A stretch of 44,571 nt of DNA from Bacteroidales bacterium (GCA_021738485.1 JAIPBX010000015.1:1-44571), one strand, 5' to 3'. Positions 33,977 to 42,756 are shown, counted from the stretch's first letter. Notes: a model not told the origin generated them from the letters alone. Numbers and translations: made by a program.

Positions 33977-35239
33977 TCATCTCTCTCTTTCCTTCAGCTT
34001 CACTATTTGGTTTTTCGGTGTGATGCCAAATGTCTGCGGCTTTTGGCGTGAGTTGTATTCCGACCACATGGAGAGGGTATAGGCACCGCTGTCGTGAACG
34101 ATAATATAATCGCCTTCTTCAATAGGAGGGAGGTGGATGTTGCGGGCCAGAATATCCCCGGCAAAGCACAGCGGCCCGGCGATAACCCAGGGATTTTCGG
34201 CCCGGCCGGTTTTGATGCGGCCACTGGGTGTGGCCACACTGATTTCGTGCTTCCACTGCTGTGGGTGGTAAGTCTCCCGGATAAACATATTGGCCCCCGC
34301 ATGAATCATGGCGGTATTAACATTGCGGTGGCGTTTGACGTACTCCACCCGGCTGATGGCGAATCCGGCGTTGGTGAAAATGTAGCGGCCGAATTCAGTG
34401 ATAAGTTGGCAGTCCGGCCCAAAGAGCTCGGGGCACTCCTCATTAAGCTTTGCTGCATAGCCAGCCATAGTTGGGGGTGAGGTAGCGTGATGGTAGGAGA
34501 TCGGTAAACCGCCGCCAATATCAAAATAGGACAGCTGTCTTTTGATAGCGTGTTTTGCAAATGCTTTGTGGATGTCCCCGGCCAGGTCGAGCACCTTACG
34601 GACGCCTGTCACCAACATTTCGGGTTGACAGCCCTGCGAGCCTATGTGCAGGTGGATGCTATTGAGCCACGGGTAGGCCAGGAAAGCCTGAATGATTTCG
34701 TCCTGTTTTTCCTCCAGCGGCACTCCAAACTTCGAGTAATTACCCGCCACACTGGTAAGAGCTATCGTTCCTATACCTACCTGGGGATTTATGCGTAAGC
34801 CGATGTTGCTTTGAGAAGCCTGGGTGCTTTTGATAGCCGCAATGCGTTCCAGCTCCTGCAGCGAATCGGCGTTGATGTGGATGTTTCGGGTCAGCGCCTT
34901 TTCCAGCTCTTCGTGGGTTTTAACGGGTGAGTCAAAGACGATTTTCGATGAGGGATAACCGCTTTGGCGGGCGATTTCCAGCTCACCGGCCGAGGCTGCT
35001 TCCAGCCCGAAATCCGTGTCGCGCAGATGGGCTAAGAGGGTTGAGTTGGGACTGGCTTTGATAGCCATAGTATGAAAGGCACTATCAGGGAAGGCCCGGC
35101 GAATGCTCTGGAGGCGTTCGCGCAAGTAAGGCAAATCATACACCAACGCAGAGGTGTCCCGCCGCCTGTCGAAAACCTGCGAATTGAAAAGCTTCGGGAG
35201 GATTTCCGAAATACGGTGATTGGTTAAATGATGTTGCAT
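33977..35239 (-). CDS. Type III PLP-dependent decarboxylase, LysA-like with altered substrate motif
   Basis: A 420-residue fold-type III enzyme: N-terminal alanine-racemase-like barrel and C-terminal beta domain. PLP Lys61 in HTMAIKASPN, HIGSQ at 198-202, the phosphate loop DIGGGLP (240-246), Glu282 in TEFGRY and Tyr387 in DSGAYTLS. Diaminopimelate decarboxylases usually have EPGR and C-E-S-x-D; here these are EFGR and C358-F-A-G-D362, so the Glu that holds the distal amino group of diaminopimelate is replaced by Phe. The catalytic Cys and Asp remain. Family is secure, but substrate may be another basic or hydrophobic amino acid. No lysine or polyamine genes adjoin it. Confidence 0.82.
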   Translation of the reverse strand: MQHHLTNHRISEILPKLFNSQVFDRRRDTSALVYDLPYLRERLQSIRRAFPDSAFHTMAIKASPNSTLLAHLRDTDFGLEAASAGELEIARQSGYPSSKIVFDSPVKTHEELEKALTRNIHINADSLQELERIAAIKSTQASQSNIGLRINPQVGIGTIALTSVAGNYSKFGVPLEEKQDEIIQAFLAYPWLNSIHLHIGSQGCQPEMLVTGVRKVLDLAGDIHKAFAKHAIKRQLSYFDIGGGLPISYHHATSPPTMAGYAAKLNEECPELFGPDCQLITEFGRYIFTNAGFAISRVEYVKRHRNVNTAMIHAGANMFIRETYHPQQWKHEISVATPSGRIKTGRAENPWVIAGPLCFAGDILARNIHLPPIEEGDYIIVHDSGAYTLSMWSEYNSRQKPQTFGITPKNQIVKLKERER

Positions 35240-35335
35240 GGCCTTTTGTTTATCATAAAGATAGTAAAATCACGCAAAGTGAGTGGATTCCCAAAAATAT
35301 AGAAATAGCCGTGCACTCCTCAACTTATCTTTTTT

Positions 35336-35343
35336 TATATTTG
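35336..35343 (+). promoter_or_regulatory. -7 promoter element for fabG
   Basis: TATATTTG matches TAnnTTTG, 24 bases before ATG 35368. It lies downstream of the in-frame ATG at 35311, ruling that one out. Confidence 0.5.
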
Positions 35344-35367
35344 CTCAAAATCAAAACAATCAGCCAT

Positions 35368-36114
35368 ATGAAACTACTCGAAGGAAAGACTGCTCTGATA
35401 ACAGGTGCTGCGCGAGGTATTGGTAAAGCTATAGCTTTAAAATTCGCTGAGCACGGTGCCAATGTTGTATTTACAGATTTAGAATATAATGACGCGTGCC
35501 AACAGCTCGAAAAAGAGCTGCAGGAGTATGGTGTACAAGCCGCAGGATATGCCTCAAACGCCAGCTCTACCGAAGATAGCGACCGCGTGGTGAAAGAAAT
35601 TTTAAAGGAATTTGATAGGGTGGATATCCTTGTCAATAACGCCGGCATTACAAAGGATAACCTGCTTATGCGGATGTCGGAAGGGGATTGGGATGCCGTT
35701 ATGAATGTAAACCTGAAGTCCGTTTTCAATCTCACCAAAGCCATCCAGCGCCATATGTTGAAAAACCGCCAGGGAAGTATTATCAATATGAGTTCAGTAG
35801 TGGGCGTAAATGGCAATGCCGGCCAGTCGAACTATTCTGCCTCGAAGGCCGGGATTATCGGGTTCACCAAATCCATTGCCCAGGAACTCGGCTCGCGGAA
35901 TATCCGCTGCAATGCCATAGCTCCCGGATTTATTGAAACCGAAATGACGGGCCAGCTCTCGGAGGAAGTGCGCGAAGAGTGGGCTAAGTTGATTCCGCTG
36001 AAGAGACCTGGAAAATCGGAAGATGTGGCTAATACTGCGGTGTATCTTGCTTCAGACCTTTCAGCCTATGTTACAGGCCAGGTGATTAGCGTGTGCGGTG
36101 GTATGAATACTTAA
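35368..36114 (+). CDS. fabG: 3-oxoacyl-[acyl-carrier-protein] reductase
   Basis: Start at 35368 (MKLLEGKTALITGAARGIGK) fits both the family and the promoter. 248 residues, a classical short-chain dehydrogenase: NADP(H) loop TGAARGIG, NNAG in LVNNAGITKDNLLMRM, catalytic Ser in IINMSSVVGVNGN, and YSASKAG with the catalytic Tyr and Lys. The ITKDNLLMRM and the C-terminal VTGQVISVCGGM are typical of true FabG, which reduces 3-oxoacyl-ACP in fatty-acid elongation. It stands alone rather than in a fab cluster. Confidence 0.92.
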   Translation: MKLLEGKTALITGAARGIGKAIALKFAEHGANVVFTDLEYNDACQQLEKELQEYGVQAAGYASNASSTEDSDRVVKEILKEFDRVDILVNNAGITKDNLLMRMSEGDWDAVMNVNLKSVFNLTKAIQRHMLKNRQGSIINMSSVVGVNGNAGQSNYSASKAGIIGFTKSIAQELGSRNIRCNAIAPGFIETEMTGQLSEEVREEWAKLIPLKRPGKSEDVANTAVYLASDLSAYVTGQVISVCGGMNT

Positions 36115-36214
36115 AGCCGACATAACATTATTACTATGGAAATGGTTAACCAAAAAGGGAAATAATTTGACTTGAAATAATCCGGCAAATATCTCTTAAA
36201 ATCATAACCGAATG

Positions 36215-36263
36215 ATATTCAGTAACTTCTCCTTGACGCTTAAAGGTGAAAGTTGCTGAATAT
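36215..36263. repeat. Palindromic intergenic element, copy 1
   Basis: ATATTCAGTAACTT at 36215-36228 faces AAGTTGCTGAATAT at 36250-36263, with CTCCTT/AAGGTG extending the stem. TTTTTCTA follows, so it may end the fabG transcript. A second copy with the same arms lies at 40891-40943. Confidence 0.72.
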
Positions 36264-36369
36264 TTTTCTATAAAAATCATTTAATGAGTTTTTACTGTCC
36301 TCCCAATGAAAATTGAACCTTATTGTTTTTGCTTTGGGGGCCCCTTAACCTTATTTCATTGGTTTTTTG

Positions 36370-36377
36370 TAGCTTTG
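36370..36377 (+). promoter_or_regulatory. -7 promoter element for the VWA/YdcF unit
   Basis: TAGCTTTG matches TAnnTTTG, 22 bases before the TTG start at 36400. Confidence 0.45.
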
Positions 36378-36399
36378 GGCATTCAAAAAAGGCTGAACA

Positions 36400-38487
36400 T
36401 TGGAAAATACAATTCTTACTGAATATCCCATGTGGTTCCTTCTGCTATGTATTGCAGGAGGTTTGTTATACGCTTCCATCCTTTATGTCAGGAATAAAAA
36501 ATATAACTATAGCCTGGGACTGAAGTGGGGTCTGGCTATTCTGAGATTTATTGCCGTAACTGTGATCGCGTTTTTGCTTTTGTCACCGCTTTTCAGGTAC
36601 ACAAGCTATGAAACGGAAAAGCCCGTAATCGTTTTTGCCCAGGATAACTCTGCCTCCGTCAAACTATCTGAATCTGCGGGAGATTTTGGCCGGCAGTATG
36701 TAAAGGATGTCAAACGTCTGAAGGATCGGTTGTCCGAAAAATATGCCGTAGAGACTTATACCTTCGGAGAGAGGGTGGAGCAGACCGATTCGATTACCTT
36801 TGACGAGACCACCACCAACTTTGCGCCCCTGGTTGAAAATATTAATGTCAACTATGCTAATCGGAATGTCGGAGCGATCGTATTAGCAAGCGATGGGATT
36901 TACAACCAGGGCATTAATCCGCTGTATAGTGATCTGAGTTCTTCCTTTAATGTTTATTCGCTGGGATTAGGGGACCCGCAACCCCGCAGAGAGGCACGAA
37001 TCGTAAAGGTGATTGCCAATGATATCGCTTTTATAGGAAATAAGTTTCCGGTGGAAGTGTTGATAAATGCTTCAATGGCTAAGGGAGAAAGAACGGTGCT
37101 TAAAGTATTCCGTGATGATGAGAAAATTTTCACCCGTGAAATCCGGATAAATCAGAATTCTTTTTCGGAGAAGATATCGTTCTACCTGGAAGCCGAAGAA
37201 AAAGGACTGCAGGAATATCGCCTGGAACTGGATAGCCTTGAAAGGGAGAAGAATGTCGTAAATAATGAGAGGAAATTTTTTGTGGATGTGTTGGATGATA
37301 AATCTTCGATTCTTGTCCTTTCCCATTCACCGCATCCTGATGTAAATGCGATAAAAACCGCTCTCGAACAGAGTAAACGCAACGAAGTAGAAGTATCTCT
37401 TTTAGAGGCTTTCGATGGCCGGATAGCTAAGTACGATATGGTAGTACTGCACCAAATCCCGGCCGAAAATAAGAAATCAGCACAGATGCTGGATCGCATT
37501 TTTGAGCAAAAAATTCCTTCGTTGTTTGTCATCGGCCAGCAATCAAGTATTAGGTTTTTCAACTCTCTTAACACCGGCTTGCAAATCAACAATACGAATG
37601 AAAGTCTTAATGAAGTCTTACCGGAATTCAACCATGATTTTACTTTGTTTAATACCAATGTCCGGTTAAAAAACCTTTTTGAAGAGGCTCCGCCCCTGAA
37701 GTCTCCTTTCGGGGATTATGAGAGCTCGCCTTCAATGAATCCCTACTTATACCAAAAGCTGGATGACCTTTCCACCAAGATGCCTTTGATAGCTTTGTCG
37801 TCGCAGCAGGAACAAAAAACCGGAGTGATCGCCGGTACGGGCATTTGGAAGTGGCGCGTAAGGGATTACTTAATGCATGAGAACCACGAAACGTTCAACG
37901 AATTTGTCAACGCGATTGCCCGGTATATGATTTTAAACCGCGACCGGGACCTTTTCAGGGTGGATTACGAAAACCGCTATGCTGAAAATGAAGAAGTGAT
38001 TCTTACAGCCGAGTTGTATAACTCTTCCTATGAGCTTGTAAATGAACCGGAAGTGAAGCTAATGCTGGAAAATCAGCAGGGCGAGACTTTTGAATATGTC
38101 TTTGACCGTACTTCTGACAAATACCGCTTGAACGCCGGAGCACTTGAAACAGGCACCTATAACTTTACGGCATCCACCAAACGGGGAGGAGAGAACTATC
38201 GGAAAGAAGGTCGCTTTGTTGTTACGCCGGTTAACCTGGAAGCGCGGAATACCCAGGCAAATCATGAAATGCTGAAGCAATTGTCAGAAAAATACAATGG
38301 CGCTTTCTTTACTCAAAATCAGATGGAACCCTTGGCCGATACGCTTCTGAATAATGAGAAGATTAAACCCGTAAGGTACTCCCGCCTGGATTACCGGCCT
38401 TTGATTGATGTGGAATGGATTCTGGTGATCATCCTTCTGTTGCTTTCAACGGAATGGTTTTTACGTAAATACCATGGAGGTTACTAA
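36400..38487 (+). CDS. Membrane-anchored VWA-domain protein
   Basis: A 695-residue protein starting with TTG at 36400 (first ATG in frame is 36430). Two N-terminal membrane helices (about 10-30 and 45-65), a von Willebrand factor A-like domain (about 74-190) with the metal site D82-N-S-A-S and LASDGIYNQG, two or three beta-rich domains (about 205-300 and 530-620), a second alpha/beta domain (about 305-420, VLHQIPAENKK, FVIGQQ) and a C-terminal helix (about 675-692). The layout matches a family of Bacteroidota membrane proteins related to BatA/BatB-type VWA proteins and glutamine-amidotransferase-like relatives. The role is unknown. It is coupled to the YdcF gene by a one-base TAATG overlap. 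Confidence 0.78.
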   Translation: MENTILTEYPMWFLLLCIAGGLLYASILYVRNKKYNYSLGLKWGLAILRFIAVTVIAFLLLSPLFRYTSYETEKPVIVFAQDNSASVKLSESAGDFGRQYVKDVKRLKDRLSEKYAVETYTFGERVEQTDSITFDETTTNFAPLVENINVNYANRNVGAIVLASDGIYNQGINPLYSDLSSSFNVYSLGLGDPQPRREARIVKVIANDIAFIGNKFPVEVLINASMAKGERTVLKVFRDDEKIFTREIRINQNSFSEKISFYLEAEEKGLQEYRLELDSLEREKNVVNNERKFFVDVLDDKSSILVLSHSPHPDVNAIKTALEQSKRNEVEVSLLEAFDGRIAKYDMVVLHQIPAENKKSAQMLDRIFEQKIPSLFVIGQQSSIRFFNSLNTGLQINNTNESLNEVLPEFNHDFTLFNTNVRLKNLFEEAPPLKSPFGDYESSPSMNPYLYQKLDDLSTKMPLIALSSQQEQKTGVIAGTGIWKWRVRDYLMHENHETFNEFVNAIARYMILNRDRDLFRVDYENRYAENEEVILTAELYNSSYELVNEPEVKLMLENQQGETFEYVFDRTSDKYRLNAGALETGTYNFTASTKRGGENYRKEGRFVVTPVNLEARNTQANHEMLKQLSEKYNGAFFTQNQMEPLADTLLNNEKIKPVRYSRLDYRPLIDVEWILVIILLLLSTEWFLRKYHGGY

Positions 38488-39251
38488 TGTTTTTTTACTT
38501 GTCAAAGATTTTCGGTTACTTACTGAATCCCACTGCATGGGTTTTCATGGCACTGGTGGCAGCAGTCATTACAAAGGGAAGATGGCGTAAACGATTGATT
38601 GTCCTTGCCCTGGTGTTGTTTTATGTGTTTTCCAATAATTTTTTACTGAAAACCTTTCTTGAGCCATGGGAAGAGCAGGGAAAGACCCAAATTGATAGCA
38701 CATATGATGTGGGGATTGTGTTAGGCGGATGGATCGCCGAGTATGACGAAAAGCTCGACCGGGCTGTGTTTAAAAAAGTTCCCGACCGCCTGTTGCAGGC
38801 TTATCGCCTTTACCGCACCGGCCATATAGATAAGATACTTATTTCCGGGGGTAGTGGTCATTACCTTTATCCGTGGAAAAAAGAGTCGAAGGTGGTCAGA
38901 AATTATCTCCTGGAGATAGGTATGCCCGAAGAAGACATTCTTGCCGATACCACATCGCGCAACACATATGAGAATGCGGTGTATTCAAAAAAAGTGATTG
39001 AACAACATCCGGAAATTGACTCGAAATTGCTGATAACGTCGGCCATACACATGCGGCGGGCTAAAGCCTGCTTTGAATCCGTGGGGCTGGAGGTCGATAT
39101 CTTTGGTGCTGACCGGATTGTACCAAGTGAGAATTTCAATAACCTCGAAACCATTTTTGTTCCGAGCCTGAACTCCTATTACTACTGGCATATGCTGATT
39201 CACGAATGGATCGGTTATGTGGTTTATGATATCCGGGGATATATTGAGTAG
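38487..39251 (+). CDS. YdcF/SanA (DUF218) family protein
   Basis: A 254-residue protein with two N-terminal membrane helices (about 12-30 and 36-55) and a DUF218 domain (about 72-230). Family marks: DVGIVLGGWIAEYDE, PDRLLQAYRLYRTGHIDKIL, ISGGSGH, TSRNTYENAVYSKKV and LLITSAIHMRRAKACFE. ElyC/SanA relatives affect envelope integrity or peptidoglycan and antigen lipid metabolism. Here it is coupled to a VWA membrane protein, suggesting a shared envelope task (inference). Confidence 0.88.
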   Translation: MFFYLSKIFGYLLNPTAWVFMALVAAVITKGRWRKRLIVLALVLFYVFSNNFLLKTFLEPWEEQGKTQIDSTYDVGIVLGGWIAEYDEKLDRAVFKKVPDRLLQAYRLYRTGHIDKILISGGSGHYLYPWKKESKVVRNYLLEIGMPEEDILADTTSRNTYENAVYSKKVIEQHPEIDSKLLITSAIHMRRAKACFESVGLEVDIFGADRIVPSENFNNLETIFVPSLNSYYYWHMLIHEWIGYVVYDIRGYIE

Positions 39252-39259
39252 GTTGCTTT

Positions 39260-39292
39260 GTTCGTTGTTCGTTGTTTGTTGTTCGTTGTTTG
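39260..39292 (+). repeat. Short tandem repeat, 7-base period
   Basis: GTTCGTT is repeated as GTTCGTT, GTTCGTT, GTTTGTT, GTTCGTT, GTTTG. It begins nine bases after the YdcF stop codon. Confidence 0.75.
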
Positions 39293-39417
39293 ACCTTTCA
39301 TAAATATGGTTGACACGAAGTTTAGTTGACTTGTTGTTCCTGAAAAGTGCTAATAGCGGATTGAAGGAGAAGATTGAAGAAGATTGAAAAGGAAGATTGA
39401 AGGAGATTGATTCCTAT

Positions 39418-39465
39418 AAATTTAAAAACCTAAAAACTTAAACACCGACGCACTTAAACACACCT
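39418..39465 (-). repeat. Degenerate tandem array, 8-base period (family 1, inverted)
   Basis: On the minus strand it reads AAGTGCGT, CGGTGTTT, AAGTTTTT, AGGTTTTT in order, nearly the same as AAGTGCGT, AGGTGTTT, AGGTTTTT, AAGTTATT at the end of the 21714-21877 array. Confidence 0.75.
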
Positions 39466-39525
39466 ACTGTAAATCTGTTTCAGGACATGATACTTTTCAT
39501 ATCGTCAAAGAATCTTTCAAATCCC

Positions 39526-39533
39526 TATCTTTG
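39526..39533 (+). promoter_or_regulatory. -7 promoter element for the M48 protease
   Basis: TATCTTTG matches TAnnTTTG, 28 bases before ATG 39562; an AAAGGAG lies at about 39546-39552. Confidence 0.5.
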
Positions 39534-39561
39534 CACTTCAAAATAAAAGGAGCATCAAGCT

Positions 39562-40815
39562 ATGGTTCAAACATTACTCTGGATAATATTAGGCATTTTA
39601 ATTTTCGACTTCCTGTTAGAGCGAACGCTGGATTATTTGAATGCCTCACGGTTAAGTGAAAAGCTTCCCGAAGAACTCAGGGGTATTTATGATGAGGAAA
39701 AATACAAGCGATCGCAGCAATATTTTAAGGTAAATCAGAAATTCGGTTTCCTTACCAGTACGCTGTCGTTTCTTGTTATGCTGGCAATGATTTATTACGG
39801 GGGTTTTGCCTACATCGACGGTATAGCAAGAAGTTTTACTGACCATCCTATCCTCATCGCTTTAATTTTCTTTGGTATTCTGGGCCTTGCGGCAGATATC
39901 CTTTCCATGCCTTTTCAGATTTACGGCACGTTCGTGATTGAAGAGCGCTTCGGCTTCAACAAAACCACACCCACAACTTTTATCCTCGACAAGGTCAAGG
40001 GATGGTTGCTGGGGGCTTTAATCGGCGGAGGCCTGCTATCCCTCATCATCTGGCTTTATTATTCCACCGGCGGCTGGTTCTGGATCCTGGCATTTGTGGT
40101 ATTGATAACTTTTACCGGGCTGATGACGATGTTTTATTCCTCGGTCATTCTTCCCCTTTTCAACAAACTCACTCCCCTCGAGCAGGGAGAATTAAGGGAG
40201 GAGATAGAAAAACTGGCCGATAAAATAGGATTTAATTTGAAGGACATTTACGTGATGGACGGTTCGAAGCGCTCCTCCAAAGCCAATGCTTTTTTCAGCG
40301 GGTTGGGTACGAAGAAAAAGATTGTATTGTTCGATACTTTGATAAACGATCACACCAAAGAAGAGCTGGTATCGGTTTTAGCCCATGAAATCGGTCATTA
40401 CAAAAAACAGCATACAATAATTAATTTTATTTTAGCTATTCTTCAAACGGCTATCATGTTATCGGTTCTTTCGTTTTTCCTCGATCAGGATACCATGTGG
40501 CCACGATACCTGGCCAATGCGCTGGGTGCTAAGCAGGCCGGTTTTCATTTGGGCATTCTGGCCTTTGGCATTCTTTACACCCCGCTATCTATAATTCTGG
40601 GCATAGGCATGAATATGATTAGTCGCCGGCATGAATACAGCGCTGACCGTTTTGCCGTAAAGCATTATGCGGCGGAACCTCTCAAAAATGCCTTGAAAAA
40701 ATTATCTGTGAAGCATTTGAGCAATCTTCAGCCCCATCCGGCCTATGTGTTTGTTTATTACTCGCATCCTCCGCTATTAAGCAGGCTGGAAGCTATGGAT
40801 AAGGCCGGGGAATGA
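39562..40815 (+). CDS. M48 family metallopeptidase (Ste24/CAAX protease 1-like)
   Basis: A 417-residue integral membrane zinc protease. Seen: about seven hydrophobic segments, the N-terminal M48 region with LPEELRGIYDEEKY, FVIEERFGFNKTTP, the zinc site H275-E276-IGH279 in LAHEIGHYKKQH, and the third ligand Glu in SRRHEYSADRFA. The length and order match Ste24-type proteases rather than HtpX (about 290). In bacteria they probably act in membrane protein quality control, since CAAX prenylation is absent. It is convergent with the aminotransferase gene, with a palindromic element between them. Confidence 0.93.
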   Translation: MVQTLLWIILGILIFDFLLERTLDYLNASRLSEKLPEELRGIYDEEKYKRSQQYFKVNQKFGFLTSTLSFLVMLAMIYYGGFAYIDGIARSFTDHPILIALIFFGILGLAADILSMPFQIYGTFVIEERFGFNKTTPTTFILDKVKGWLLGALIGGGLLSLIIWLYYSTGGWFWILAFVVLITFTGLMTMFYSSVILPLFNKLTPLEQGELREEIEKLADKIGFNLKDIYVMDGSKRSSKANAFFSGLGTKKKIVLFDTLINDHTKEELVSVLAHEIGHYKKQHTIINFILAILQTAIMLSVLSFFLDQDTMWPRYLANALGAKQAGFHLGILAFGILYTPLSIILGIGMNMISRRHEYSADRFAVKHYAAEPLKNALKKLSVKHLSNLQPHPAYVFVYYSHPPLLSRLEAMDKAGE

Positions 40816-40858
40816 TGAGCTGGGTTTTTATATTCTGTATATTGTTTAAAAAATGATG

Positions 40859-40965
40859 CTGTTCAGAAAAAAAATAATTTAAGACCTACTGATATTCAGC
40901 AACTTCCCTTTAGGGAATTTAAGGGTAAAAGTTGCTGAATATCCTTATGGACAGTTTTTGAACAG
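40859..40965. repeat. Palindromic intergenic element, copy 2, with outer inverted repeat
   Basis: GATATTCAGCAACTT (40891-40905) pairs with AAGTTGCTGAATATC (40929-40943); CCCTTT/AAGGG extends the stem. An outer CTGTTCA (40859-40865) pairs with TGAACAG (40959-40965). It sits between convergent genes and could end both transcripts; its inner arms are shared with 36215-36263. Confidence 0.72.
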
Positions 40966-40978
40966 AGCCTCAAAAGCG

Positions 40979-42214
40979 TTATTTCCCTTTTTCCGCCTGA
41001 GATGCTTCTTTTTGCTCCAGTGTTCGTCCGGGATACTGCCTAAAGGCCACCTCCAGCGCGTCTATGGCTTTTTCGAGGCTTTCTTTATTCAGCACGTAAG
41101 CCAGGCGGGCTTCCTGCTTCCCAAGGCCGGGTGTGGCATAAAATCCGGAAGCCGGAGCCAGCATTACTGTTTGGCCTTCGTATTCGAATTCTTCCAACAA
41201 CCATTGGCAGAATTTATCGGCATCGTCTACCGGCATGCTCACCACAGTGTAGAAAGCCCCTGTGGGCTTGGGGGTGAACACTCCCTCAATATTGTTAAGG
41301 CGCTCTACCACCAGGTTGCGGCGGTCGATGTATTCGTTATATACCTCGTCGAAATATTCTTTCGGGGTATGAAGCGAGGCTTCAGCAACAATTTGACCTA
41401 ATCCCGGTGGACTCAGGCGAGCCTGACCGTATTTAAGAGCCGTAGAGATAATTTCATCATTACGGGTAACGATTGCCCCGATACGGATGCCGCATTCACT
41501 GTAACGCTTTGAAACGGAATCGACCATAACAACGCGGTCTTCTATGTCTTCCAGGTTCATCACCGAATGATGCTCGTGGCCGTCGTAGGCAAATTCACGA
41601 TAGACCTCATCGGCAAACAGATACAAATCATGTTTGAGAACTATTTTACGCAGGGCCTCCAACTCCTCTTTCGAATAAAGGTAACCTGTGGGGTTGTTGG
41701 GGTTGCAAATCATAATAGCTTTGGTTCTGGAAGTGATTTTCTTCTCAAAATCTTCGATAGGTGGCAGGGCAAAACCATCTTTGATATTTGAGGTGATAGG
41801 TACTACCTTTACACCGGTGGCTACGGCAAAGCCATTGTAATTGGTATAAAAAGGTTCGGGGATAATAACCTCATCACCCGGATTGAGCGTGCTCAAAAAG
41901 GTAAACATAATCGCCTCTGAGCCGCCGGTCGTAACCATAATGTTATTGAAGTCAATGCGGATACCTTGTTCTTTGTAATAACCGGCCAATCCACGGCGGT
42001 AACTTTCATAACCGGCCGAATGGCTGTATTCTAATACTTCTTTATCCAGATTTTTCAGTTCATTAAGGGCATGTTCGGGCGTTTTGATATCGGGCTGTCC
42101 GATGTTGAGATGATAAACGGTTGTTCCCCGTTTTTTGGCAGCTTCTGCATAAGGAACTAAACGCCGTATGGGTGAAGCCGGCATCTGCTTTCCTCTTTCT
42201 GATATTTTCGGCAT
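40979..42214 (-). CDS. Class I/II PLP-dependent aminotransferase
   Basis: A 411-residue fold-type I aminotransferase of the aspartate/aromatic type. Seen: the N-terminal PASPIRRLVPYA, YHLNIGQPDIKTP, NNIMVTTGGSEAIMFTFLS, ICNPNNPTGYLYSKEEL, the DEVYREFAYDG block with Asp holding the PLP nitrogen, DSVSKRYSECGIRIG with the PLP Lys, and a late ARLAYVL with the carboxylate Arg. Exact amino acid unknown. A -7 element (TAAATTTG on the minus strand) lies 24 bases upstream of the start codon. Stands alone. Confidence 0.92.
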   Translation of the reverse strand: MPKISERGKQMPASPIRRLVPYAEAAKKRGTTVYHLNIGQPDIKTPEHALNELKNLDKEVLEYSHSAGYESYRRGLAGYYKEQGIRIDFNNIMVTTGGSEAIMFTFLSTLNPGDEVIIPEPFYTNYNGFAVATGVKVVPITSNIKDGFALPPIEDFEKKITSRTKAIMICNPNNPTGYLYSKEELEALRKIVLKHDLYLFADEVYREFAYDGHEHHSVMNLEDIEDRVVMVDSVSKRYSECGIRIGAIVTRNDEIISTALKYGQARLSPPGLGQIVAEASLHTPKEYFDEVYNEYIDRRNLVVERLNNIEGVFTPKPTGAFYTVVSMPVDDADKFCQWLLEEFEYEGQTVMLAPASGFYATPGLGKQEARLAYVLNKESLEKAIDALEVAFRQYPGRTLEQKEASQAEKGK

Positions 42215-42237
42215 GGTTTTATTTTTTTGTCTGTAAG

Positions 42238-42245
42238 CAAATTTA
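42238..42245 (-). promoter_or_regulatory. -7 promoter element for the aminotransferase
   Basis: The minus strand reads TAAATTTG (TAnnTTTG), 24 bases before the start at 42214 and just past the DUF1573 stop codon. Confidence 0.45.
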
Positions 42246-42255
42246 TACGAAGTCT

Positions 42256-42729
42256 CTAATTGCCATCTGCTGAAGGCGTAGCTCCCTTTTCATTTGATTT
42301 TTCAGGGATACTCTTATCTTTTTTCTTTAAGACTTCCCCTTTAATCCGGGCTACAATCGGCGACTTTTTCGCATTGGAATATATTGTGATAGTTTTGTGA
42401 AACCGGCCGGGTTTTTTAGTGTCATATTCCACCTCAATAGATTCTTTCTTACCCGGCAATATAGGTTTGCGTGGCCATTCTGGAACAGTGCAGCCGCAGG
42501 AAGACCTTACCTTTGATAGAACCAGGGGCTCTTTACCGGTGTTAGTGAAGGTGAACTGGCAAGTACCATCGCTGTTCCGGTAAATTTTCCCATAATCATA
42601 TACGATGCTGCCGTTATCGGTTACAACGGATTTGTCAAATGTGATTTCTGGGGCATTGGCATTCGAATCCTGAGCCATCACGTTAAAACTGAATACTAAA
42701 GCTACAAATAAGACTGTTATCGGTTTCAT
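42256..42729 (-). CDS. DUF1573 domain exported protein
   Basis: A 157-residue protein with a signal peptide (about 1-19, ending VMAQ). The DUF1573 domain covers about 28-135: ITFDKSVVTDNGSIVYDYGK, then FTFTNTGKEPLVLSKVRSSCGCTVPEWPR with the typical C-G-C-T, and KPGRFHKTITIYSNAKKSP. This Ig-like ASPM/SPD-2/Hydin-type fold is common and abundant in Bacteroidota but its role is unknown. The tail is Lys/Glu-rich. Its own -7 element lies upstream; it is followed by the aminotransferase gene on the same strand. Confidence 0.9.
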   Translation of the reverse strand: MKPITVLFVALVFSFNVMAQDSNANAPEITFDKSVVTDNGSIVYDYGKIYRNSDGTCQFTFTNTGKEPLVLSKVRSSCGCTVPEWPRKPILPGKKESIEVEYDTKKPGRFHKTITIYSNAKKSPIVARIKGEVLKKKDKSIPEKSNEKGATPSADGN

Positions 42730-42756
42730 AATATATCATTTTTTTTAACTAGAGTA

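Larger units (their letters stand above)
39252..39561. other. Intergenic gap made largely of low-complexity repeats
   Basis: 310 bases without a gene. It holds a 7-base-period run, an AGATTGAA-rich purine run (39366-39410), part of array family 1, and near its end the promoter of the M48 gene. Confidence 0.6.

Noticed and set aside
33801-34067. Minus-strand frame overlapping the start of the gap before the decarboxylase
   Set aside because: It lies mostly in another frame of the decarboxylase gene and its composition is not protein-like.
36323-36523. Plus-strand frame ahead of the VWA gene
   Set aside because: It overlaps the promoter element and the true frame, and the VWA frame has clear membrane helices and a MIDAS motif.
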